From positions 5,248-17,979 of the forward strand of contig DKAU01000089.1 of assembly GCA_002450925.1 (NCBI GenBank): a stretch of 12,732 bases of DNA, in the 5' to 3' direction. Both the position numbers and the translations under genes were made by a program. The DNA is from Thiobacillus sp. UBA6918. Lineage in GTDB: Bacteria > Pseudomonadota > Gammaproteobacteria > Burkholderiales > Thiobacillaceae. The notes beneath the pieces are model-generated. The model was not told where the DNA came from, searched no databases, and was given only the letters and a program-made list of their open reading frames with translations. This document shows, piece after piece, positions 6,548 through 12,732 of this stretch (its first letter is position 1; the number at the start of each line of letters is the position of its first letter).

Positions 6548-7235
6548 AGCCATGTACAACAGCATTCCCGCCATTTTCATGCTGCGAAAATTTCCTGATG
6601 TGGGGAAGCACATACAAATACAAGACTGCCATCGAAATCATTCCTCCAATGACTGCGCCTCCAATAACATCAAATGGATAATGCTTGGAGAGCATCACCC
6701 TTGTTAGTCCGACCATTATTGCCAGCACAAACAGAAGAACGCCCACCCATCCACGCTGGACAAGGGCTGCTCCAAACATTGCGCTGGTAAACAAATCAGC
6801 AGTGTGCCCGGAAGGGAATGAGTGAAAAGAAGACTCCAGTGTGGGACCTATCCATTCGGTACCCATCCCCGGCTCTGTGCCCGCGTCAGGACGAGCACGC
6901 CCAAAAAATATTTTCATCATACGCACTGACAACACCGAACCCATCAACTGAGCAATCAAATAGCCATATGCAATGACTACAAAACGCATGTCGGATACTT
7001 TCTTCCCGTACCACCATATCCCAATAAAGAAGACATAGAACGGGTACAGCGCATAATCGGAAAAATCTTTGATATAGGGACGATAGGACATCGACAGGGA
7101 GTTGCCGGAAAGCAGGCGTTGTATACCAGCTTCACTGTATACAAGGATCAGGATCGCCCCAAGGAGGATGATCGCAACACAGCCAAGCGCCAAGCGCCTG
7201 AAATGTCTTTCAGCGTCAGCAGCCTGAAACCACAT
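6546..7235 (-). CDS. PAP2-family membrane phosphatase
   Basis: The 229-residue integral membrane protein carries all three acid phosphatase motifs of the PAP2 superfamily: KIFFGRARP (K108-P116, fitting Kx6RP), PSGH (141-144) and TRVMLSKHYPFD (R179, H185, D189, fitting Rx5Hx3D). About five to six hydrophobic segments are visible (e.g. 14-33, 64-77, 86-104, 165-177, 190-211), with the motifs expected on the periplasmic side. Such enzymes dephosphorylate undecaprenyl pyrophosphate, lipid A or other lipid phosphates; which one cannot be told from sequence. The ATG (7233-7235) has an excellent AAGGA 6-7 nt upstream and overlaps the preceding glycosyltransferase by 20 nt, so the two are translationally coupled and probably work on the same lipid carrier or lipid A substrate (inference). 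Confidence 0.9.
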   Translation of the reverse strand: MWFQAADAERHFRRLALGCVAIILLGAILILVYSEAGIQRLLSGNSLSMSYRPYIKDFSDYALYPFYVFFIGIWWYGKKVSDMRFVVIAYGYLIAQLMGSVLSVRMMKIFFGRARPDAGTEPGMGTEWIGPTLESSFHSFPSGHTADLFTSAMFGAALVQRGWVGVLLFVLAIMVGLTRVMLSKHYPFDVIGGAVIGGMISMAVLYLYVLPHIRKFSQHENGGNAVVHG

Positions 7236-8802
7236 GGTATTCCTTGAATTCTATGGTGAAGCTCCGGTTAACCTTGCAGGATTCAGGTATGCCACTCAAG
7301 CCAAACACCTCTTTCACGCCATCGGTCTTCAGGATCAGCACGCCGTCCGGGTGATCTGCAACCCATCTCCCTGCTTCCTGATTCGACAATTCGGTAAATC
7401 TACGTCCTGCATAGTTGTTGAGTATGCCTGGTGTCGCGTTGGCCACACCCACTGGCGTTTTGGAAGAAGCAACTTCCGAAACAAACTCTCCCAAGGGACG
7501 TGCAGAAAAAAGAGGGTTGACAGCATATGCCAGCAGCCCGAAAACAAGCACCGAAATCGGAACCGACATCACAACCCAAGCAACAAACCATTGCTGCAAG
7601 GGACGGGGCCTGAATGCCAGATAAAGCCCGAAGGGCAGTATCAGAAACAGCCCGACAACAGCGATTCCCAAAGCAACACCTCGCAACCCTGGCTGCGTCA
7701 TCCATATCCAAAGCGCCAACCCCGCCAAAATTGCCGTGAAACCAGCAGCCGGCAGCGAAACACCAAGTGGAGTGCGTCCAGGCGTTACATTCTGTGAAAC
7801 ACCGTAGGCCGCCATGATTGCGAAGGCCGGGATAAGCGGCTCAAGGTATATGAACAGTTTTCCGGATATCAACGAAAGCCCGATCAAGGGAACCAGTGAA
7901 AAAGCCGCGATGGAGAACCTGTACTTGACCTTTTCCTGGTAGAGAAATTTGCCCCCACGGACAACCAAGCCTGTCCAGGGCAACATCATCAATGGCAATA
8001 GCGCCAGGTAAAAATAGAAAGGCTCCTTGTGGCTCCAGGAGTTTACTGCCCTGCCAACGAGCTGCTTTTCCCAAATCTCCCTCAAATAGGACTCATGCCC
8101 TCCCTTCCACACTATGGCCACCCATGCCAACACCAGGGCGGAGAGCACCAATATGGCCAAAAAGGGACGCATCGACCTAAGTCCAGTCCAGCCGCGCTCC
8201 GCGTACATCCATACCAGCCCCGGAGCTGCGGAAAACAGCAAGGATATTGGACCTTTAACGGCTACGCACAATAAAGTGAAGAACCAGAAACCAAACAGAT
8301 TCCTGGTTTGCCCGTTTTCCATGAAACGCAGAAGTTGAAGCCAGGAAAATACTGCCGCTGCTGTGAGCAGCATGTCCATCCGGGCGATCTGGGCCAAAAT
8401 CAGCGTACAGAAAGCTGTCAGGAATATCCATGCAGCCCCTGCACCCAACTCCTTCCCTGAGAGTATCTTCCCGATCTGCATAATTCCTGATGCTGCAATC
8501 AATGCCGGGATCAGGCTTACTAGTCGAAAAGCCAGTTCCGCATTGCCAAAAGGAAAATAGAAAACGGCCACCACCCAGAAATAAAAGGGCGGCTTGTGCG
8601 CGTAGGGGAATCCGTTGAGATAAGGAACCAGCCAATGTCTGCCATCAACAAGCTCGCGAAGGACTTCGGCGTATCTGGCCTCATCCTGCACCCACATGTC
8701 ACGAGGGAAGACAAGGTTTATACAGAACAGGGCTATCGCAAGGAATAGCAAAACCCCGTATCCACCGTACGTTCGGCTGGAAGATGAGTCTGAAGAAGTC
8801 AC
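7216..8802 (-). CDS. ArnT-like membrane glycosyltransferase (GT83/PMT_2)
   Basis: The 528-residue protein has about eleven to twelve hydrophobic segments and the N-terminal periplasmic-loop signature of ArnT/PMT enzymes: RDMWVQDEARYAEVLREL (34-51, with D40, E41, R43, Y44), HWLVPYLNG (56-64) and HKPPFYFW (69-76). ISGKLFIYLEPLIPA (309-323) is the usual motif before the later membrane helices. Family members move a sugar from a polyprenyl-phosphate carrier to lipid A or another envelope acceptor on the periplasmic face. No arnABCD genes are nearby, so aminoarabinose cannot be assumed. The start is GTG at 8800-8802: an in-frame stop lies a short way upstream, no ATG exists before the DE motif, and the ribosome site is poor. 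The N-terminus is Ser-rich. It forms a coupled pair with the PAP2 gene. Confidence 0.85.
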   Translation of the reverse strand: MTSSDSSSSRTYGGYGVLLFLAIALFCINLVFPRDMWVQDEARYAEVLRELVDGRHWLVPYLNGFPYAHKPPFYFWVVAVFYFPFGNAELAFRLVSLIPALIAASGIMQIGKILSGKELGAGAAWIFLTAFCTLILAQIARMDMLLTAAAVFSWLQLLRFMENGQTRNLFGFWFFTLLCVAVKGPISLLFSAAPGLVWMYAERGWTGLRSMRPFLAILVLSALVLAWVAIVWKGGHESYLREIWEKQLVGRAVNSWSHKEPFYFYLALLPLMMLPWTGLVVRGGKFLYQEKVKYRFSIAAFSLVPLIGLSLISGKLFIYLEPLIPAFAIMAAYGVSQNVTPGRTPLGVSLPAAGFTAILAGLALWIWMTQPGLRGVALGIAVVGLFLILPFGLYLAFRPRPLQQWFVAWVVMSVPISVLVFGLLAYAVNPLFSARPLGEFVSEVASSKTPVGVANATPGILNNYAGRRFTELSNQEAGRWVADHPDGVLILKTDGVKEVFGLSGIPESCKVNRSFTIEFKEYHVVSGC

Positions 8803-8843
8803 GTTTACAGGTGGAAAAAGTTGTGATCTGAGTGGGGAAAGGC

Positions 8844-8866
8844 ATTATAACCGGTTGAAATACCGG
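8844..8866 (-). promoter_or_regulatory. TATAAT box with adjacent palindrome upstream of the glycosyltransferase
   Basis: The minus strand carries a perfect TATAAT (8844-8849), about 42 nt from the GTG start. The -35 region is weak (TTATTT at 8868-8873, 18-nt spacing). Immediately upstream, CCGGT (8851-8855) and ACCGG (8862-8866) form an inverted repeat with a 6-nt loop that fills the promoter spacer, a position where a repressor or activator could act. The 91-nt gap after ligA contains no other obvious signal and no ligA terminator with a T-run. Confidence 0.45.
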
Positions 8867-8893
8867 GAAATAAAGCCTTCCATTCTATTGAAC

Positions 8894-10906
8894 TCATTGG
8901 TCCAGCAAGTTATTAAGACCTTCTTCATCAAGGACTGGGATGCCTAATTCCTGTGCTTTGGTCAATTTGCTGCCCGCTTCGGTTCCGGCAACCACATAAT
9001 CCGTTTTCTTCGACACCGAGCCGGTTACCTTGCCGCCAGCCGCCTCGATGCGCTCCTTTGCCTCTTCGCGTGTCATGTTTGGTAGCGTTCCCGTAAGAAC
9101 AAACGCCTTGCCTGAAAGATGACCAATCTTGCTTGACCGAGCAGTTTCATCAGCCCATTGCACACCTGCCGCACGCAATTGTTCAATGACCTCGCGATTG
9201 TGCGATTCGCCAAAAAACTGGGCAATGCTCTGTGCCACGATCGGCCCAACATCGGTCACCCGCATCAACGCCTCTTCATCGGCCCCGATAAGCGCATCAA
9301 GGTTTCCAAAATGGCGTGCAAGATCCCTGGCCGTTGCCTCACCTACATTTCGGATGCCCAGCGCAAAGATGAATCGTGCAAGCGTCGTGCTTCGGCTTTT
9401 ATCAATGGCTGCCAACAGATTCGAGGCGGACTTTTCGGCCATGCGTTCGAGGTTGGCAACCTTGCCAAGGCCAAGCTTGTACAGTTCTGCGGGGTTGTGG
9501 ACAAGACCATTGTCTACCAGCTGATCAACAACTTTCTCGCCCAAACCTTCGATGTCCATGGCCCGCCGTGATGCGAAGTGCAACAAGGCCTGCTTGCGCT
9601 GTGCCGGGCAGTAGAGTCCGCCGGTACAGCGTGCTACCGCCTCGCCTTCTTCGCGCACGACATGGGAGCCGCATACAGGGCATGCCTTCGGCATAACGAA
9701 TTCGCGTGCATCACTGGTACGGCGTTCGTGCATCACCGAAACCACTTCAGGGATGACATCACCTGCACGCCGAACTGACACCCAGTCACCGATTCGCACA
9801 TCCTTGCGTCGAACCTCATCTTCATTGTGCAAGGTAGCATTGGTAACGGTTACCCCGCCCACGAACACGGGCGCCAGACGCGCTACCGGGGTGATAGCGC
9901 CAGTGCGTCCCACCTGCACGTCAATATCCAGCACCTGGGTGATTTCTTCCTGCGCTGGATATTTGTGAGCAATGGCAAAACGCGGCGCACGCGACACAAA
10001 ACCAAGCTCGTCCTGCAGCTTGAGATCGTTGACCTTGTAGACCACTCCGTCGATATCGAAAGGCAGGCTGTCGCGTTTATTGCCCAGACGCATGAAATAA
10101 CCAAGCATCCCGTCAACACCCTTCACAACTTCGCTTTGCTCCGCCACCGGAAAATGCCACTGTTTTAACTGGTCCAATATGTCGCTGAATTTCTCTGGCA
10201 ACTTAAAACCTTGCACTTCACCCATGCCATAAGCAAAGAAAGTAAGTTTCCGGCTTGCAGTAATACGCGAATCGAGCTGGCGCAAAGAGCCTGCTGCCGC
10301 ATTGCGCGGATTAGCAAAGGTTTTTTCTCCCTTTGATCGTTGCGCATCATTCAGCGCCTCGAAATCCTTGTGCTGCATCAGCACTTCGCCACGGACCTCT
10401 AGCAATGCCGGCGGATTGTCGGAAGCTATGCGCAGTGGGATTGCAGCTACCGTACGAAGATTCAAGGTGACATCCTCACCCGTATAACCATCTCCTCGTG
10501 TCGCGCCCTGAATGAAAACGCCATTTTCATAAACCAGGCTGATTGCAAGGCCATCAAATTTAGGGTCGGCCTCATATTCAATGTAATCCTGCCCTGCCGC
10601 TTCGCGCACTCGCCGATCAAACGCCGTGACCTCGGCTTCATCAAACGCATTGTTGAGTGACAGCATGGGTTTTCGGTGCTGCACTTGTGAAAACCCGGAG
10701 AGCGGCAGGCCGCCAACACGTTGTGTAGGGGAATCTGGAGTTAAAAGTCCCGGGTTGGCAGATTCAAGTTCCTGCAATTCCCGAAACATGCGGTCATACT
10801 CGGCATCCGGTATTTCCGGATTGTCGAGTACGTAGTAGCGATAGCTATGGTGATTGATCTGTTCTCGCAGAATTCTTGCCCGTTCTGCGATGTCTTGTGA
10901 AACCAT
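8894..10906 (-). CDS. ligA: NAD-dependent DNA ligase
   Basis: LigA seals nicks in DNA during replication and repair using NAD+. The 670-residue length is standard and the domains are in order: the Ia domain with HSYRYYVLDNPEIPDAEYD (20-38) that holds NMN-binding Tyr and Asp residues; the adenylation site KFDG (K116, in place of the common KLDG); SLPFDIDGVVYKV (280-292); the OB-fold with IGDWVSVRRAGDVIPEV (372-388); a four-Cys zinc finger (C409, C412, C427, C433); helix-hairpin-helix repeats around 450-565; and a C-terminal BRCT domain (about 593-670, GKAFVLTGTLPNMTREEA). ATG is 5 nt after the zipA stop and lacks a clear Shine-Dalgarno, so translation is probably coupled to zipA. No truncation is seen. 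Confidence 0.98.
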   Translation of the reverse strand: MVSQDIAERARILREQINHHSYRYYVLDNPEIPDAEYDRMFRELQELESANPGLLTPDSPTQRVGGLPLSGFSQVQHRKPMLSLNNAFDEAEVTAFDRRVREAAGQDYIEYEADPKFDGLAISLVYENGVFIQGATRGDGYTGEDVTLNLRTVAAIPLRIASDNPPALLEVRGEVLMQHKDFEALNDAQRSKGEKTFANPRNAAAGSLRQLDSRITASRKLTFFAYGMGEVQGFKLPEKFSDILDQLKQWHFPVAEQSEVVKGVDGMLGYFMRLGNKRDSLPFDIDGVVYKVNDLKLQDELGFVSRAPRFAIAHKYPAQEEITQVLDIDVQVGRTGAITPVARLAPVFVGGVTVTNATLHNEDEVRRKDVRIGDWVSVRRAGDVIPEVVSVMHERRTSDAREFVMPKACPVCGSHVVREEGEAVARCTGGLYCPAQRKQALLHFASRRAMDIEGLGEKVVDQLVDNGLVHNPAELYKLGLGKVANLERMAEKSASNLLAAIDKSRSTTLARFIFALGIRNVGEATARDLARHFGNLDALIGADEEALMRVTDVGPIVAQSIAQFFGESHNREVIEQLRAAGVQWADETARSSKIGHLSGKAFVLTGTLPNMTREEAKERIEAAGGKVTGSVSKKTDYVVAGTEAGSKLTKAQELGIPVLDEEGLNNLLDQ

Positions 10907-10911
10907 GGTCG

Positions 10912-12111
10912 TCAGGAAAACAGTCTAAGCGCGAGACGGCTTCCAGCAGGTACGCCGCGAGCTTCCATTCTGTTGTAGATCTGAACAAGTTGAGCGCGGA
11001 TTTTCTCAATGCCAACGTCGGTCAATGGACGCAGGTTATCGTCCACCAACAATCCACCGGCATCGTGTGCAAGCTTCCGGCCCAGTTTCACCATGGTGTC
11101 AAAGTTTTTCAAACCATCCGGAACGCGTGGCACATCAAACAAAAGAGTCACACCCTTGGTTTCGGGTTCATGCGCATTTTCTCTGGAGAAAGGCCGGGGT
11201 TCTCGGTTAATCATCAAGAAAAGCGTTTCACCGCGACTATCAAGAAATTGGTAAGTGCCGTTCGCGCCCAGTCTCATCCCCGCTGATTCCGCTTCATTTC
11301 GCATCCTCGCAATGGGCAGGTGTGCTGTGCCGCGTGCAACTATGTTGAGACCGATCTGCACATCTACATCAGCACAGAATTTGTCCAGTGATAGCGCTAT
11401 GACTGACTTCTCTCCAGGGTCATCACAACGAACCTGCCAGCCATTTGATTCTGCAAGCTCACCGGCTAATTCACAGAGCGCCGAGAGGTCAGTATTCAAT
11501 GCTGCCCCTGCACGATCTGCCATTTGCATCACAGCCTGTACTTCGAGATATTTCTTGTCGTTCAGCGGGGAGACCTCTTCCCAGGTCAGACCACCTGGAG
11601 AAAGTCCGAGCCACCGTACCGATTTTCCGAGTGATCCGGAACGGACGACCGCATCACTGAACATGTTGGCAGGCATGCCGTCAAGGCTCTTCAGGATGAT
11701 GCGAAACTCAATGGATTCCTCAAAAGGAGCCACCTCTGCCTGATCCACACTGGAGGATGTGTCGGAATTTTCGGCAAGAGGTACCGTCTCCGGGTTTTTA
11801 TTGATATCCCCCGATAACGCCTCTTCCAGCAGGATTTCAGTGTCCCCGAAATGTGGTTCGGTCTCTCCTCTGCCATGAAATCCGCGAGGAAGAGGATCCC
11901 TGATAACCGGTTCGTAAAAATCAGGATCCACCCTTGGTGAGGATTCGTTTTGCTCTGGCTCGTCATGATCCATCAATGCATCACGTAAAGGGGGCGTCAA
12001 GCCCACCTCTGTCCTCTGCCTGAATTTTCGTTCCTGCAGACGGTTATAGATCACGATACCAATGACCGCGATCACCCCAATCAGGGCCAACGAGACTTGC
12101 AGTTCACTCAT
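10912..12111 (-). CDS. zipA: Cell division protein ZipA
   Basis: ZipA anchors FtsZ to the inner membrane and stabilises the Z-ring. The 399-residue product has the typical N-terminus MSELQVSLALIGV with one membrane helix (about 4-22) followed by the basic juxtamembrane stretch YNRLQERKFRQR. Residues about 45-130 are an acidic, Asp/Glu/Ser-rich disordered linker rather than the Pro/Gln-rich linker of E. coli. Residues about 132-265 form an extra domain (FRIILKSLDG..., GLSPGGLTWEEVSPL) and about 268-395 match the FtsZ-binding ZipA C-terminal domain (LFLMINREPRPFS, VTLLFDVPRVPDGL, GGLLVDDNLRPL). It is longer than the 328-residue E. coli protein. It sits directly before ligA, a well-known pair in Beta- and Gammaproteobacteria. 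The ribosome site is weak; the start rests on the conserved N-terminus. Confidence 0.93.
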   Translation of the reverse strand: MSELQVSLALIGVIAVIGIVIYNRLQERKFRQRTEVGLTPPLRDALMDHDEPEQNESSPRVDPDFYEPVIRDPLPRGFHGRGETEPHFGDTEILLEEALSGDINKNPETVPLAENSDTSSSVDQAEVAPFEESIEFRIILKSLDGMPANMFSDAVVRSGSLGKSVRWLGLSPGGLTWEEVSPLNDKKYLEVQAVMQMADRAGAALNTDLSALCELAGELAESNGWQVRCDDPGEKSVIALSLDKFCADVDVQIGLNIVARGTAHLPIARMRNEAESAGMRLGANGTYQFLDSRGETLFLMINREPRPFSRENAHEPETKGVTLLFDVPRVPDGLKNFDTMVKLGRKLAHDAGGLLVDDNLRPLTDVGIEKIRAQLVQIYNRMEARGVPAGSRLALRLFS

Positions 12112-12154
12112 GGAAGTATCTAAAAATCAGAATTAGACCTCAAATGCCATGTTG

Positions 12155-12454
12155 CTATTTTTTTTCCGGTTCAGTGGGTGCCACGTTAGGCACCACACGC
12201 ACAAAAATTTCATCAGAGCGGATCATTCCCAACTCACCCCTTGCACGCTCTTCGATCGCATCCCTCGCTTCCTTCAGATCACGCACTTCAGCAGCGAGGG
12301 TTTCATTGCGAACACGGAGTTTACCGTTCAGCTCCTGTTGATTCTCTACCTCATTCTCCTGGTTCCAGATTTTGAACCATCCCCCGTCACCAAACCATAG
12401 GGGATATTGCAATAAAAGAATCAAGGCTACGAGCAGTGGCGTAAGCCAGCGCAT
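12155..12454 (-). CDS. ftsB: Cell division protein FtsB
   Basis: FtsB is a small bitopic inner-membrane protein that pairs with FtsL and FtsQ in the divisome and helps activate septal peptidoglycan synthesis. The 99-residue product has an N-terminal membrane helix (about 3-20), a coiled coil (about 30-72, NQENEVENQQELNGKLRVRN onwards) and the family C-terminal signature EERARGELGMIRSDEIFVRV (68-87). Size matches E. coli FtsB (103 residues). Its ATG overlaps the eno stop by one base (TGATG), so translation is coupled; eno-ftsB is a common proteobacterial pair. The last codons contain a run of eight A directly before TAG. It lies 43 nt before zipA with no visible terminator. Confidence 0.95.
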   Translation of the reverse strand: MRWLTPLLVALILLLQYPLWFGDGGWFKIWNQENEVENQQELNGKLRVRNETLAAEVRDLKEARDAIEERARGELGMIRSDEIFVRVVPNVAPTEPEKK

Positions 12455-12732
12455 CAGCCGATTTGGTAAAAAGCATCTCGCCCCGGATAGGAAGCCATCC
12501 CCCCCAGCTCTTCCTCAATCCGCAGCAACTGGTTGTATTTGGCCATGCGATCCGATCGCGACAGAGAACCGGTCTTGATTTGCAGCGCATTGGTAGCAAC
12601 AGCGAGGTCAGCAATGGTGCTGTCCTCGGTTTCGCCCGAACGGTGCGAAATTACCGAAGTGTAACCTGCGCGCTTGGCGGCCTCGATGGCTTCAAAGGTT
12701 TCAGTCAGCGTACCGATCTGGTTGACCTTGAT
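12454..12732 (-). CDS. eno: Enolase, C-terminal 92 residues (partial)
   Basis: Enolase interconverts 2-phosphoglycerate and phosphoenolpyruvate in glycolysis. Only the end of the gene is inside the window, entering at the right edge in frame. The C-terminal signatures are unmistakable: IKVNQIGTLTET with the catalytic Lys region, SHRSGETEDSTIADLAV (substrate-binding SHRSGE), QIKTGSLSRSDRMAKYNQLL and RIEEELGG. It ends at TGA (12454-12456), which shares its last base with the ftsB ATG. Nothing unusual is visible in this portion. Confidence 0.97.
   Translation of the reverse strand: MKVNQIGTLTETFEAIEAAKRAGYTSVISHRSGETEDSTIADLAVATNALQIKTGSLSRSDRMAKYNQLLRIEEELGGMASYPGRDAFYQIG

Noticed and set aside
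5923..6681. 252-residue plus-strand open frame
   Set aside because: It runs antisense through the 5' half of galU, the galU leader and the end of the PAP2 gene; no start signal or domain is visible.
7234..7797. 187-residue plus-strand open frame
   Set aside because: It is antisense to the glycosyltransferase and has a low-complexity, Gln/Asn/Arg-rich translation without recognisable domains.
9129..9571. Two plus-strand frames of 131 and 137 residues
   Set aside because: Both are antisense to the zinc-finger and HhH part of ligA, which is fully conserved in its own frame.
10551..10562. KFDG instead of KLDG in the LigA adenylation site as a sign of inactivity
   Set aside because: The motif is KxDG; the nucleophilic Lys and the other ligase domains are intact, so normal activity is expected.
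11255..11743. 162-residue plus-strand open frame
   Set aside because: It is antisense to zipA; the Ser/Pro/Arg-rich translation is typical of a shadow frame.
1..12732. CRISPR array, insertion sequence, tRNA, rRNA or prophage genes
   Set aside because: No regularly spaced direct repeats, transposase or integrase motifs, terminal inverted repeats or cloverleaf-like sequences were found.

Overview
The window looks like a chromosomal stretch of a Gram-negative proteobacterium, most likely a betaproteobacterium, perhaps of the Nitrosomonadales type. The grounds are an eno-ftsB pair, a zipA-ligA pair, a full-length single-chain purL and a PAP2/GT83 envelope gene pair, with moderate GC. The taxonomic call is inference from gene content and protein style; no rRNA or other marker is present.

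Layout, left to right. (1) 1-1770, minus: the N-terminal 590 residues of PurL (purine synthesis); its C-terminus lies off the left edge. (2) 1771-1992: a 222-nt AT-rich divergent intergenic region. (3) 1993-3690, plus: a 565-residue protein with N-terminal TPR-like helices and a C-terminal RimK-like ATP-grasp domain, visibly AT-richer than its neighbours and of unknown substrate, followed by a possible 19-codon ORF that overlaps its stop codon. (4) 3904-4716, plus: a stand-alone ADP-dependent NAD(P)HX dehydratase (nnrD). (5) 4739-6369, minus: galU followed by an exported DUF3530-like alpha/beta hydrolase, probably one transcript. (6) 6546-8802, minus: an ArnT-like membrane glycosyltransferase (GT83/PMT_2) overlapping by 20 nt a PAP2 membrane phosphatase, with a good TATAAT upstream and a perfect hairpin on the PAP2 stop codon. 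(7) 8894-12732, minus: ligA, zipA, ftsB and the C-terminal end of eno, running eno > ftsB > zipA > ligA.

Most of the window is housekeeping: glycolysis (eno), the divisome (ftsB, zipA), DNA ligation (ligA), UDP-glucose supply (galU), nicotinamide nucleotide repair (nnrD) and purine synthesis (purL). The accessory part is the glycosyltransferase/PAP2 pair between ligA and galU, which reads as a polyprenyl-phosphate-linked envelope sugar modification unit, and the orphan TPR/ATP-grasp gene between purL and nnrD. I see no rRNA, tRNA, CRISPR array, transposase or integrase. No gap between genes exceeds about 225 bases. The least explained locus is the TPR/ATP-grasp gene with its overlapping micro-ORF; nothing here proves a new system.
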